A stretch of 64,000 nucleotides of DNA from Terricaulis silvestris (GCF_009792355.1 NZ_CP047045.1:2630501-2694500); one strand, 5' to 3'. Counted from the first letter of the stretch, positions 30,040 through 38,484 are shown. Translations and numbers: made by a program. Notes: generated by a model not told the origin, from the letters alone.

Positions 30040-30474
30040 ATGAGTGCGCTTCAATCGCTGCGCCAATGGCTGGCGACCAGCACGGTTGCGCATGTCGGCT
30101 TCGGCTTTCTCGCCATGGGCGCCTGGGCGGTGTTTGCGAACCGCGATCACAGCCTGCCCCAAATGCTGCTCGCCGGGCTCGTACAAGGCACGATCTCGGG
30201 CTTGCTGACGTTGTTTCTGAAAAAGGGCCTCGAGCGAATGAACGCGATGTTCTTCCGCGCACCGCAATCCGACGAGCGCCAAGGCCGCGCCATCGCCGCC
30301 TTGATCGTGCCGCCGGCGATCACAGCGACCGCGATCCTCGCCATTCTCGTCACGGCGCACACGTTGGCCGGCACGCCGGAAATCTTCGCCACCATCGCCG
30401 TCCCGTTCACGGTGTCGACGAGCTACGCCATCATCTACAATCTCGGCCTCTGGAGACGCGCGCATGGTCGTTGA
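30040..30474 (+). CDS. Hypothetical four-TM membrane protein
   Basis: 144 aa with four probable TM segments (about residues 18-36, 45-63, 84-106, 115-138). No family was recognised. The short cytoplasmic loop KKGLERMNAMFFRAPQSDERQGR is basic. Its 3' end overlaps the CDP-alcohol phosphatidyltransferase by 11 bp, and it is divergent from CdsA-like, so a role in the same lipid pathway is likely but is inference from position only. Confidence 0.7.
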   Translation: MSALQSLRQWLATSTVAHVGFGFLAMGAWAVFANRDHSLPQMLLAGLVQGTISGLLTLFLKKGLERMNAMFFRAPQSDERQGRAIAALIVPPAITATAILAILVTAHTLAGTPEIFATIAVPFTVSTSYAIIYNLGLWRRAHGR

Positions 30475-31168
30475 AGAGAACCGCCGCCCGATCTCGCAGC
30501 GCGAACGCGGCTGGGCCAAATGGCTGGCACGCGTGCTTGTGAAGAGCGGCGCATCGCCGAACTTCATCTCCTTCAGCAGCATCGTGTTCGCGGCATTGGC
30601 AGGCTTGTGCTTCTACGCCATCGGCATCGCAACCAGCGCGGGCGATCGCGTGATGCTGTGCCTGGGCGCCGCCCTCTTCTGCCAGTTGCGACTGCTCGCC
30701 AACATGATGGACGGCATGGTCGCGGTGGAAGCCGGCAAGGGCGGACCGGATGGGCCGGTTTGGAATGAGTTACCGGATCGCTTCGCGGATATCTTCATCT
30801 TGGTCGGCGCTGGCTACGGTGTAACCGCGCTCGGTTTGGCGGACGCTTCGCTCGGCTGGGCTGCGGCGGTGGCGGCGGTGATGACGGCATATGCGCGCGA
30901 AGTCGCACGCGGGGCCGGCGCGCCGGCGGATTTTTCCGGGCCGATGGCGAAACCTCACCGCATGTTCTGGATGACGATGGCGGCGCTGCTCACGATCTTC
31001 GACCGCCAGATCGGTGGCGCATTGATCGAAGCGGCGTTCACCGGTGATCGCGGCGCCGATGGCGAGGGCGCGTTCATTCTGCTTGCGCTTTGGCTGGTCG
31101 TGGTTGGCGCGACCGTCACCGCTCTCAACCGTACGCGGCGGGCGCTTGCGTTCCTCAATCGGAAGTGA
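30464..31168 (+). CDS. CDP-alcohol phosphatidyltransferase family protein, variant active site
   Basis: 234 aa, about six TM helices. The family motif D-x2-DG-x2-AR-x8-G-x3-D-x3-D appears here as N-MM-DG-MV-AV-x8-G-x3-N-x3-D (residues around NMMDGMVAVEAGKGGPDGPVWNELPDRFAD). First and third Asp are Asn and the Arg is Val, while the second and fourth Asp remain. Similar variants form a subfamily I recall beside CdsA-like and acyltransferase genes, so this is probably not decay. Would transfer phosphatidyl from CDP-diacylglycerol to an unknown alcohol, or have another role. Start overlaps the small membrane protein gene by 11 bp. Confidence 0.85.
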   Translation: MVVEENRRPISQRERGWAKWLARVLVKSGASPNFISFSSIVFAALAGLCFYAIGIATSAGDRVMLCLGAALFCQLRLLANMMDGMVAVEAGKGGPDGPVWNELPDRFADIFILVGAGYGVTALGLADASLGWAAAVAAVMTAYAREVARGAGAPADFSGPMAKPHRMFWMTMAALLTIFDRQIGGALIEAAFTGDRGADGEGAFILLALWLVVVGATVTALNRTRRALAFLNRK

Positions 31169-31275
31169 ACCTGGCGAGCAACGCGCGCGTCCCGCGCAGG
31201 GTAGTCCGGCCTCGTACGCGCCCTACGTCGCCTGTGTCGGCCTCATTGCATGCCGTGACTTGAAGGGGCGCCAAC

Positions 31276-31659
31276 ATGGAAACGCAACACGTCAACGTTC
31301 GCTACATGGTCAGCGACGTTCAGCAATCGGTGGACTGGTACACGAAACATTTAGGGTTCAGCCTGCTCTCCAACGCGGCGCCCGCATTTGCCGACGTCGA
31401 GCGCGGCGCGCTCCGGGTCTTGCTCAGTGGGGAGAAAAGCTCGGCAGGGCGCCCTATGCCGGATGGCGCGCGGCCCACGCCCGGCGGCTGGAACCGCTTC
31501 GAACTGGTTGTCGAAGACATCGACGCGGAAGTCGAAAAGCTGCGCGCGTCGGGGCTCAAGTTCCGAAACGACATCGTTCGCGGACCTGGTGGCGCGCAAA
31601 TCCTGCTCGAGGATCCATCCGGCAACGTGATCGAGCTGTTTGAACCCAAGAAACACTAA
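31276..31659 (+). CDS. VOC/glyoxalase superfamily protein
   Basis: 127 aa, one VOC module pair. N-terminal VRYMVSDVQQSVDWYTKHLGFSLL, C-terminal FELVVEDIDAEVEKLRASG and ILLEDPSGNVIELFEP, with a Glu near the end that is a usual metal ligand. May be a glyoxalase, dioxygenase or resistance protein; metal ligands are only partly evident. ATG 31276 follows AAGGGG. Followed directly by a strong hairpin, 31658-31685. Confidence 0.9.
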   Translation: METQHVNVRYMVSDVQQSVDWYTKHLGFSLLSNAAPAFADVERGALRVLLSGEKSSAGRPMPDGARPTPGGWNRFELVVEDIDAEVEKLRASGLKFRNDIVRGPGGAQILLEDPSGNVIELFEPKKH

Positions 31660-31685
31660 GGGCGGCGGAGTGATCCGCCGCCCTT
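31658..31685. terminator. Bidirectional hairpin terminator
   Basis: Perfect 12-bp stem AAGGGCGGCGGA / TCCGCCGCCCTT with a 4-nt GTGA loop, starting inside the stop codon of the VOC gene and lying between it and convergent sspB. Followed by GGTTTCTC on the plus strand, a weak T-tract. Confidence 0.85.
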
Positions 31686-31707
31686 GGTTTCTCGAAGAGG
31701 CTCGCGC

Positions 31708-32208
31708 TCACTTCTTCCGGAACGCATCCAGACTGACGACAGAGTTGCCATCAGCGACCGGCGGGCCCGCGTCTTGCGCCGTTGCTTGAGCTTGCGCAGC
31801 CGGATGGCCCGTATCATCGCCCGACGCCATGCGCGCTTCGTCCGCGACGTGGTGCTGTTCGAACTGCAGCCCGAACTTCACGCTCGGATCGAAGAAGCGC
31901 GTGATCGCCGTCAGCGGAATGGTGATCGGCTGCGGCTGACCGGAGAATTTCAGGATGACGCGGAAGCGATCGCTGTAGACTTCGAGATCCCAAAACTGAT
32001 GCTCGAGCACGATCGTCATTTCATCGGGATAGCGCGCGCGCAGATGATCCGGGATGATCACACCCTGTCCATGGGTACGAAACGTAATGTAGAAATGATG
32101 CTTGCCCGGCAAACCGCGCGGGTTCGCTGCTTCTTGAAGCGCGGCGCGAACCACGCTGCGAAGCGCGTCCTGCATCAGATTCTCGTACCCAATCATGTCG
32201 TCGGCCAC
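31708..32208 (-). CDS. sspB: SspB-type ClpXP protease adaptor
   Basis: 166 aa, alphaproteobacterial SspB. Core is YENLMQDALRSVVRAALQEA, LPGKHHFYITFRT, VIIPDHLRARYPDEMTIVLEHQFWDL and FFDPSVKFGLQF, then a Gln/Ala-rich linker and the terminal ClpX-binding peptide VVSLDAFRKK. It delivers ssrA-tagged proteins to ClpXP; the ssrA gene is 1.6 kb upstream on the same strand. Start chosen at GTG 32208 (VADDMIGYENLM), preceded by GGAGGGG; ATG 32196 is the alternative. Longer in-frame reading upstream lacks family similarity. Confidence 0.93.
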   Translation of the reverse strand: MADDMIGYENLMQDALRSVVRAALQEAANPRGLPGKHHFYITFRTHGQGVIIPDHLRARYPDEMTIVLEHQFWDLEVYSDRFRVILKFSGQPQPITIPLTAITRFFDPSVKFGLQFEQHHVADEARMASGDDTGHPAAQAQATAQDAGPPVADGNSVVSLDAFRKK

Positions 32209-32550
32209 GGCCGCCCCTCCTTGGCTCTTGTCCACACCCTTACCGGCTCGTTTCGGCCAGTCAATTGCTGATCCATGAGGCGCGAAATCATCAATCTTTC
32301 CAACGTCGCTTGGCGAACGCACAACCGCGCGCACAAGTTCGCCCCGCGCGTGCAAGCGCCGCGCCGCGATGCAGCGCGTCTTCGCGCACGACGCGAGCAA
32401 ACACGGAACTGACTCGCCAACTAACTGCGCCACAACGGAAAATCGGCGAAGAGTTCGCGCACGCGGCGCCTCAATCCTCTGTGACAAGGGTGCGTGCGAG
32501 GTCACAGATGGTGGTTGTCGCGGCGACTCACCCGCTAAACGCGTCGCATC
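32209..32550. other. 342-bp gap without a supported gene
   Basis: Lies upstream of sspB and downstream of the secreted LamG-like gene. Open frames exist on both strands but have compositional, Arg/Ala/Ser-rich translations without motifs or good starts. It contains the sspB ribosome-binding GGAGGGG (near 32213-32220 on the minus strand). No tRNA-like fold or strong hairpin was seen. Probably holds the sspB promoter. Confidence 0.5.
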
Positions 32551-33654
32551 CTATCGCCCGGCGATCCTCAGGCCTGTTGCATCCGGTAACGCCGCTGACG
32601 CCGCCCAACCGCCGCCTATGCGGCCTTCGCCGCCTTCGGACACCACGAACACAATCTCATTGGCGCCGCGCCGCAAAGGAATGTGCAGCGCGTCGTACCA
32701 ACCAACGGTGCCGAGAAACCGGTAATCACGGCTGTTCTGGCTATCGTCGCCAGCGTAGAGCAACGCGCCGTTGACATAGATGCGGACGCGGTCGCTGAAG
32801 CCGAACCGCATTTCGACCGACCGTTGACGATCCGACTGCACGGTTAGCCGCGCCATCGCGGCGGTGGTTTCCTGGGCATGGACTGCGACGCGTGCGAGAT
32901 TGAGGACGCCGTTGCTCTCGACCTGCAGCGCCGTCCAGTTGACGGCGCTCAAGCGATTGCCGGCCGCCGCGGCAAAAGCATCGGCCTCGGCCATCGCGGC
33001 GCTGACACGCCACGTCCGGACCAGCCCCTGCGGCAGTTCTGGCGGCGTCTCGGGAGGCGCGGCCGCCGGGTTGCCTGGCGTGATATCGATGTTAGCGAAA
33101 TAGGCGCCGCCCAGGCTGCCGCGGATCATGAAATACCCCGCGACCGGTTCGCGCTTCAGATCTCCGACGATCAGGACGGGCTCGTCAGACCCGAGGAAGA
33201 TGCGCGCGGAATCTGCCGCGACCTCCATGCGAACGTGGAACCACGCATTGATCGGCAGCCGCGTCCGGGCGTTGTATTGCGAGTAGATCTGCCAGCCCGT
33301 CATGCCATTCATCACGGGCGTGTACTGCATTGTGTCCGGATTGCCGTTTTGGTGCGGACGGAAATAGAAATGCTCGTAATTGAAGTCGTCGACGCCACGA
33401 AAATAAACGCCAGGAAAGCTCTGGGCGTTGCTCGGCACCGCCATGTCGAACTCGATCACGCCGGTTTCGAAGTTCGCGTCGCCGAGCTTGGCGATGGCGC
33501 CGGTCAGATGCAGCGCCCGTTGCCCCTGAAACTCGACGACCTCCGCTTCCGCGCCCGCCAGCTCCCAACGCGGATCGTCCACCGCAACCGGCGCAGCGTA
33601 CGCTTGTCCACAGACAAACGCGGCAACGACGGAGGCGCCTACGATAAACTTCAT
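32551..33654 (-). CDS. Exported LamG/concanavalin-like protein
   Basis: 367 aa. Signal peptide MKFIVGASVVAAFVCGQAYAA. Residues ~25-190 resemble a jelly-roll lectin/glucanase domain of the DUF1080/LamG type (GVIEFDMAVPSNAQSFPGVYFRG, NYEHFYFRPHQNGNPDTMQY, AWFHVRMEVAADSARIFLG). After a Pro-rich hinge (NPAAAPPETPPELPQG) a second beta domain follows, with VRIYVNGALLYAGDD and RRGANEIVFVVSEGG, like sugar-binding modules. Probably periplasmic and carbohydrate-binding; no catalytic residues were identified. Confidence 0.75.
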   Translation of the reverse strand: MKFIVGASVVAAFVCGQAYAAPVAVDDPRWELAGAEAEVVEFQGQRALHLTGAIAKLGDANFETGVIEFDMAVPSNAQSFPGVYFRGVDDFNYEHFYFRPHQNGNPDTMQYTPVMNGMTGWQIYSQYNARTRLPINAWFHVRMEVAADSARIFLGSDEPVLIVGDLKREPVAGYFMIRGSLGGAYFANIDITPGNPAAAPPETPPELPQGLVRTWRVSAAMAEADAFAAAAGNRLSAVNWTALQVESNGVLNLARVAVHAQETTAAMARLTVQSDRQRSVEMRFGFSDRVRIYVNGALLYAGDDSQNSRDYRFLGTVGWYDALHIPLRRGANEIVFVVSEGGEGRIGGGWAASAALPDATGLRIAGR

Positions 33655-33777
33655 GTTGCAATCCCTCGCTGGCCAGGGACGACGGTTGCCACCAAAGGCG
33701 ACAGCGGAATGCGATGAACGCGCCGCTCCCGCCGCCGAGCGGCACTCAAGTTTTCTTGAAGCAGGTGCGAGGAAGAA

Positions 33778-33799
33778 ATCCCCGGCTTCTGTTGCCGGG
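33778..33799 (-). terminator. Terminator of ssrA
   Basis: On the minus strand CCCGGC-AACAGAA-GCCGGG (33799-33781) forms a 6-bp GC stem followed by GATTTCTTCC. It lies just after the tmRNA coding piece and before the LamG-like gene. Confidence 0.7.
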
Positions 33800-33800
33800 C

Positions 33801-34094
33801 GCCGGGGGACCCCGCCTGAGGATGCTACTCGTCAGGACTTAGTGCGAGAACACTCGCGCTGCTTACGCAGCGAGGGCGAACTCTTCAGCGTTGTTGTCAT
33901 TCGCAACTATGCTGTTTGGCCTGTGACGGGACCACCCGAGCAAAAGCAACAGCCGTCAACGTCCGTCGATCCTATTTCGGCCCCATACAATCCCCGAATG
34001 AGGGATGAAACTGGTGGAGCCGCCGGGCATCGCACCCGGGTCCGATCCGCCTATCTCTGCGCGTTTATCGCCATAGTCCGGGCAAGCCCGAACG
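33801..34094 (-). ncRNA. ssrA: Transfer-messenger RNA, circularly permuted two-piece form
   Basis: Rescues stalled ribosomes. Read on the minus strand, the acceptor piece comes first: T-arm CCGGG-TGCGATG-CCCGG (34039-34023), then CGGCTCC, discriminator A, and encoded CCA (34014-34012). A 27-nt spacer (34011-33985) holds a small hairpin. The former 5' end GGGGCCG starts at 33984 and pairs perfectly with CGGCTCC in a 7-bp acceptor stem with a G3-U70 wobble, the alanine identity mark. The tag frame runs from GCG 33904 to TAA 33863 and reads ANDNNAEEFALAA. Such permutation is typical of alphaproteobacteria. Exact mature ends are not determined; a TATATT -10-like box lies at 34105-34100. Confidence 0.95.
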
Positions 34095-34125
34095 AGTCGA
34101 ATATAGGCGAGCCGTTCCCGCGCGC

Positions 34126-34938
34126 CTAGTCGAAGAAGGCGATGGTCCGGAACTCGATACTTTCGCGCGGCGGCGCGTTGGCGGGCGTGAGCGGACTTTC
34201 GAAGGCGGTGTGGGGCGTGAATTGGGCGCGGGACGCGTCGCTATCGTAGCATTTGATCAGCAGCGCCTCGTTGAGCTGCATGTTGGGATAATACCACCAG
34301 CGTTGCTCGGGCGATTGCACCAGCCCGTAAATCTCGCCGCGACGATCGGGATAGACGATGTCGGTCGAAATTAGGTGCTCGGGGCGCATTGTACGCGCGT
34401 CCGCGATCGCCAGCGGCCAGTCCTGCGCTGCATGCCGGATCGGGCGCCACACGTTGATCAGCGCGAAACGCTTGCCCAGCAGAACATCCGCTTCATCCGC
34501 CAACAAATCGCGCACACGCTGCGGCGCGGAGCGTTCGGTGTAGTCGTTGTGGACACGGGTGGAGGGCTGGCGCACCGCGTCCGGCGAACGGCGGCGCAAG
34601 GTGTGATCAAACACCACGACGCGGCTCGCGCCTGTGACGCTCCGAACCAGCGCGGCCGCTTCATCGCGAGCGAGCCCGCCAGCCTGCGCTTCGTCGCTGA
34701 AATCGCGGACGCGGGAGCGGTGTGGAACGAGTTCGAAGCCTTCGGCGTCGAGATCGGCGGCAATGGTGCGCGCGTCACGGATGGTCACGCGCCGGGGCGC
34801 ATAGACGGCGGTCACCGTGCCTTCGCCGGCGCCGTAAGTGAATTCCACCACTGGCTTGCCGTCCTTTGGCGGCTCCAGGAAGAGCATCGAGCCTTCCACG
34901 GTGGCGTCGCGCGGGCGCTCCAGAACTTCGACGGACAT
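34126..34938 (-). CDS. CmcJ/NvfI family putative oxidoreductase
   Basis: 270 aa. Resembles the CmcJ/NvfI family (cephamycin and fungal biosynthesis relatives with a 2-oxoglutarate/iron dioxygenase-like fold). Segments supporting this are YAPRRVTIRDART near the N-terminus, VFDHTLRRRSPDAVRQPSTRVHNDYTE containing an HxD-like HND, and FALINVWRPIRHAAQDWPLAIADARTM, with YYPNMQLNEALLIKCYDS before the end. Probably oxidises or hydroxylates a small molecule; substrate unknown. ATG 34938 follows AAGGAGATC. The ssrA gene starts about 30 bp after its stop on the same strand. Confidence 0.8.
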   Translation of the reverse strand: MSVEVLERPRDATVEGSMLFLEPPKDGKPVVEFTYGAGEGTVTAVYAPRRVTIRDARTIAADLDAEGFELVPHRSRVRDFSDEAQAGGLARDEAAALVRSVTGASRVVVFDHTLRRRSPDAVRQPSTRVHNDYTERSAPQRVRDLLADEADVLLGKRFALINVWRPIRHAAQDWPLAIADARTMRPEHLISTDIVYPDRRGEIYGLVQSPEQRWWYYPNMQLNEALLIKCYDSDASRAQFTPHTAFESPLTPANAPPRESIEFRTIAFFD

Positions 34939-35112
34939 GGCCTGATCTCCTTGGCTTCGCCGAGGAATCTATGCGCGGCCTGCGTGCAGTCCGACCGATA
35001 AGGGCTCACGCGGACTGTGAGCCCTTCTCACAACAGTGGTCATTTCGCGTCGCGCCCTGCTTGACGGCCGCGACTCGCTTTAAGCCGTGCCGCAGCCTGG
35101 GGAGAGGCGGTC

Positions 35113-35823
35113 ATGGTCAAGAATCTCGTCGCGGAATTCATTGGCACGTTCACGCTCGTCCTGTTCGGCTGCGGCGCGGCTGTGCTGGGCGGATTTGGCA
35201 TCGTCGGTCAGCTCGGCATCGCCTTCGCCTTCGGGCTGGCGATCGTGGCGATGGCGTACGGCATCGGCCCGGTGTCGGGCTGCCACGTAAACCCGGCCGT
35301 GAGCTTCGGCGTCTGGACTGCGGGACGGATGAGCACGGGCGACATGCTGGGCTATTGGCTGGCGCAATGTCTGGGCGCGATCGTTGGCGCCGGCGTGCTG
35401 CTGGTGATCGCCTCGGGCTCGCCGGACTACACGCTGGCGGAGCACGGCCTTGGGCAGAACGGCTACGGCGTGCGCACGCCGGCGGGCCAAGGCTCGCCAG
35501 GCGACTACAGCATGCTCTCGGGGGCTGTGTTTGAAGTGATCGCCACCTTCCTCTTCCTGGTCGTCATTCTGGGTGTGACTAAGAGCGCCGAGAGCAAATT
35601 CGCTGGACTCGCCATCGGCCTCACGCTCACCGTGATCCATATCGTCGGCATCCAAGTAACGGGCGTTTCGGTGAACCCCGCCCGCTCGCTTGGACCTGCT
35701 GTGTGGGTGTTAGGTGACGCGCTGATCCAGCTCTGGCTGTTCATTGCGATGCCAATGATTGGGGCGGGGCTCGCGGGATGTCTGTTCCGGGTGAAGCTGT
35801 TGAGCAGCGACGACGGCAACTAA
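35113..35823 (+). CDS. aqpZ: Aquaporin Z
   Basis: Water channel of the inner membrane, 236 aa, six TM helices and two half-helices. Two NPA motifs: CHVNPAVSFG (residue ~63) and SVNPARSLGPA (~195). The selectivity filter is consistent with AqpZ: Arg immediately after the second NPA, Cys-His before the first. Good starting context MVKNLVAEFIGTF. The next gene starts 46 bp before its stop. Confidence 0.96.
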   Translation: MVKNLVAEFIGTFTLVLFGCGAAVLGGFGIVGQLGIAFAFGLAIVAMAYGIGPVSGCHVNPAVSFGVWTAGRMSTGDMLGYWLAQCLGAIVGAGVLLVIASGSPDYTLAEHGLGQNGYGVRTPAGQGSPGDYSMLSGAVFEVIATFLFLVVILGVTKSAESKFAGLAIGLTLTVIHIVGIQVTGVSVNPARSLGPAVWVLGDALIQLWLFIAMPMIGAGLAGCLFRVKLLSSDDGN

Positions 35824-36509
35824 GTCAACGGCCCGTCGCGGCGACGGTCTCGCTGATCGCCGTTGTTATCTTCGCGTACCTGTTCGCGCCGATCCCGGCG
35901 CCAAACGTGGCCGCGCCGACGCCGGGCGATTGCGTCGAGCTGCATCTCTATTCCAACGGCTATCACAGCGACATCGCTGCGCCCGCCTCGATGTTTCCGG
36001 AGAACCATCCGCTGCGGCGGCTCTATCCGCGGGCCGATAGCTTCCTGATCGGCTGGGGTGACGAGGCGTTCTACTATTCCGACGGCTCTGATCTCGGCAT
36101 GGGTGTCGATGCGCTGATCCCGCCAAGCGCGAGCGTGATGCATGTCGCCTACAACGCACCGGAGGCGAGCGCTTATCTCGGGCCGAACGACGATCTGGCG
36201 ATCGGGATTTCCGGCGAAGGTGCTGCGCGGTTCGTGGCGTACGTGGATCGCGCGCTCGTGTTGGACGGCGCCGGCGATCCGATCCATGTGGGCGACGGCA
36301 AGGTGGTGGGCCAATCGGCGTTTCTGCGCACGCGCGGATCGTTCCACCTACTCAATGTCTGCAATCAGTGGATGGGCCGGGCGCTGCGGGCTGCGGGTGT
36401 GGACGTGAACGCGCGCGCGGCTTGGTTGGCGGGCCCGCTGATCCGCCAGGCGCGGATCGTGGGGCGGACTTCGTGCGAGGCGATACCGCATTCGACAGGC
36501 TCAGGCTGA
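35778..36509 (+). CDS. DUF2459/TIGR02117 family protein
   Basis: 243 aa. An Arg-rich start (QRRRQLSQRP) is followed by one TM helix (VAATVSLIAVVIFAYLF) and a periplasmic domain with LHLYSNGYHSDIAAP, IGWGDEAFYY and RTRGSFHLLNVCNQWMGRALRAAG, typical of DUF2459 (the Cys in NVCNQW and His in YHSD are candidate active-site residues; NlpC-like fold suggested). Start ATG 35778 lies within aqpZ. The final six residues HSTGSG and the stop codon are supplied by the inverted repeat at 36491-36512, so the C-terminus was set by repeat insertion. Confidence 0.85.
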   Translation: MSVPGEAVEQRRRQLSQRPVAATVSLIAVVIFAYLFAPIPAPNVAAPTPGDCVELHLYSNGYHSDIAAPASMFPENHPLRRLYPRADSFLIGWGDEAFYYSDGSDLGMGVDALIPPSASVMHVAYNAPEASAYLGPNDDLAIGISGEGAARFVAYVDRALVLDGAGDPIHVGDGKVVGQSAFLRTRGSFHLLNVCNQWMGRALRAAGVDVNARAAWLAGPLIRQARIVGRTSCEAIPHSTGSG

Positions 36510-36578
36510 CGCCGGAGGGGTGTCGCCGGAGGACGGGTGTCGCAGGCCCATCAATCGCGTCACCCTGAGCCTGTCGAA
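36491..36578. repeat. Dispersed inverted repeat, TTCGAC(A/G)GGCTCAGG family, copy 2
   Basis: Arms TTCGACAGGCTCAGGCTGAC (36491-) and GCGTCACCCTGAGCCTGTCGAA (36557-36578), separated by about 45 bp. Same family as 9011-9079. The left arm is translated as the C-terminus of the DUF2459 protein and provides its TGA. Confidence 0.85.
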
Positions 36579-36640
36579 GGGCGTCGCGACGCACCGCAAG
36601 CGTAGGAAGCCGCGCCGAGTCGGCCCATATTGGCTCTGAA

Positions 36641-37483
36641 ATGAGCGCCCAACCCGCACCCCTGCCCGCTGGCCCGCCGAGCCAGGCCGACATCGCCTAT
36701 CTCGGCCTGCTCCAGGATATCCTCGACAACGGCGTCGATCGCGGCGACCGCACCGGCACGGGCACGCGCGGCGTGTTTGGGCGGCAGTTGCGCTTCGATC
36801 TGAGCGCCGGCTTTCCGCTGCTGACGACGAAGAAGGTGCACCTGAAGTCGATCATCCTGGAACTGCTCTGGTTTTTGCGCGGCGACAGCAACGTGCGCTG
36901 GCTGCAGGAGCATGGCGTCACGATCTGGGACGAGTGGGCCAACGAGGACGGCGAGCTTGGCCCGGTCTACGGCAAGCAATGGCGCTCGTGGGAGAGCAAA
37001 GACGGGCGCGTGATCGATCAGATCGCCAACGTGGTGCAATCGATTCGGACCAACCCGAACTCGCGGCGGCATATCGTGTCGGCGTGGAATCCCGCGGAAG
37101 TGGATCAGATGGCGCTGCCGCCGTGCCACTGCCTGTTCCAGTTCTTCGTCGCAGATCGGAAGCTGAGCTGCCAGCTCTATCAGCGCAGCGCGGACGTGTT
37201 TCTGGGCGTGCCGTTTAACATCGCGTCGTATGCACTGCTGACGCAGATGATGGCGCAGGTGACGGGGCTGGAGCCGGGTGATTTCGTGCACACGTTTGGT
37301 GATGCGCACTTGTACCACAACCACTTCGACCAAGCGCGGCTGCAGCTCACGCGCGCGCCGTACGCGCCGCCGCGCATGGAGATCAATCCTGCGCGCAAAG
37401 ACATCTTCGCGTTCGAGTACGGGGATTTCGCGCTGAAAGATTACGTGGCGCACCCGACGATCAAGGCGCCGATCGCGGTTTAA
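36641..37483 (+). CDS. thyA: Thymidylate synthase
   Basis: Methylates dUMP to dTMP using methylene-tetrahydrofolate, yielding dihydrofolate. 280 aa. Catalytic Cys162 in [11 protein letters not shown]; dUMP/folate contacts in [60 protein letters not shown] and [10 protein letters not shown]. The first ~15 residues ([11 protein letters not shown]) are an extra tail. folA, which recycles the dihydrofolate product, lies 2 kb downstream on the same strand. Confidence 0.97.
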   Translation: MSAQPAPLPAGPPSQADIAYLGLLQDILDNGVDRGDRTGTGTRGVFGRQLRFDLSAGFPLLTTKKVHLKSIILELLWFLRGDSNVRWLQEHGVTIWDEWANEDGELGPVYGKQWRSWESKDGRVIDQIANVVQSIRTNPNSRRHIVSAWNPAEVDQMALPPCHCLFQFFVADRKLSCQLYQRSADVFLGVPFNIASYALLTQMMAQVTGLEPGDFVHTFGDAHLYHNHFDQARLQLTRAPYAPPRMEINPARKDIFAFEYGDFALKDYVAHPTIKAPIAV

Positions 37484-37521
37484 GTCTGCTTTCTGGCGCC
37501 GGGTATGATAACTCCGTCGCC

Positions 37522-38190
37522 ATGAAACCCCGCGAGCTCATCGCCACAGCGCAGATCCCCTACGGCGACGAGCTTCGCCTCTTTCGCCGCGACAGCGACT
37601 TCATGATCACGCTGGGCGGCAATGAGCTGATGTCGAGCCGGTTGAGCGGCTCGGAAGAAGCGCTCGCCACTATGACGTGCGAGCGGCTGCAAACCGATAG
37701 ACCGCACCTCCTCATCGGCGGCTACGGCATGGGCTTCACGCTCCGCGCCGCGCAGGCAACGCTCGGCCCGCAAGCGCGCTTCACCGTTGTTGAACTCGTG
37801 CCGGAGATCATCGAATGGGCGCGCGGGCCGATGGCGGCGCTCACCGCTGGCTGCCTCGACGATCCGCGCGTCGAGCTTCTGGAGCGTGATGTCGCCAGGA
37901 TCATCCGCGTCGCTAGCCGCAGCTACGACGCGATCCTGCTCGACGTCGACAATGGCCCGGACGCGCTCACGCGCGCTGACAACGACGAACTCTATTCCAC
38001 GCACGGTTTGGTCGCGGCGCGACAGGCCCTCAAGCCTAGTGGCGTGCTGGCGATCTGGTCAGCCGCGCCGGATGAGCGCTTCACGCGGCGCTTGAAGCAC
38101 GCTGGCTTTCAAGTCGAGGAAGTCATGGTGCGCGCGGGCCGCAACGGCAAAGGCGCGCGCCACGTGATCTGGTTCGCGCGCGCCGCCTAA
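37522..38190 (+). CDS. Spermidine synthase-like SAM-dependent protein
   Basis: 222 aa class I methyltransferase fold. SAM-type glycine motif LLIGGYGMGFTLRAAQ, acidic end of strand 2 in FTVVELVPEIIEWA, and DAILLDVDNGPDALT, followed by LKPSGVLAIWSAAPDERFTRRL. Resembles spermine/spermidine synthase-like proteins that lack polyamine residues; true activity unknown. Starts 38 bp after thyA and probably shares its transcript. Confidence 0.85.
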   Translation: MKPRELIATAQIPYGDELRLFRRDSDFMITLGGNELMSSRLSGSEEALATMTCERLQTDRPHLLIGGYGMGFTLRAAQATLGPQARFTVVELVPEIIEWARGPMAALTAGCLDDPRVELLERDVARIIRVASRSYDAILLDVDNGPDALTRADNDELYSTHGLVAARQALKPSGVLAIWSAAPDERFTRRLKHAGFQVEEVMVRAGRNGKGARHVIWFARAA

Positions 38191-38289
38191 GCTCCCCCAC
38201 GCACCGCTACGCGATTTGTGTGGGTTTTCGCGCGGGCTGGTCGTAAGGCTGAGGCGCAATTGGCGCAGCGACGCCAAGGAGAGACGAAC

Positions 38290-38463
38290 ATGCGCTATGT
38301 GATAGCACTTACGTTCTTGCTCGCAGCTGCTTGTAGCCCTCAACCCGTCGCGGGAGGCGGGTCTGAAAATCCGGACCAGGCCGGAGAAACTGCCGCTCCG
38401 GCGTCTAATGCTGCGCCTCCGGCGTCTGAGAGCGACGGCGAGGCAGCTCCTAGTTCGCCGTAA
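38290..38463 (+). CDS. Small lipoprotein
   Basis: 57 aa. MRYVIALTFLLAAACSPQ ends in a lipobox (AAAC), leaving a 42-residue low-complexity mature part rich in Ala, Pro, Ser, Gly and Glu. Strong AAGGAGAGACGAAC upstream supports expression. Function unknown; tethered disordered peptides of this type are frequent and evolve quickly. Confidence 0.65.
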   Translation: MRYVIALTFLLAAACSPQPVAGGGSENPDQAGETAAPASNAAPPASESDGEAAPSSP

Positions 38464-38484
38464 ACGCTCCGCACGCGCGTAAAC

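Noticed and set aside
34012-34050. A T-arm plus CCA resembling a tRNA gene 3' end
   Set aside because: No D-arm or anticodon arm precedes it; the matching acceptor 5' strand lies downstream, which identifies the permuted tmRNA instead.
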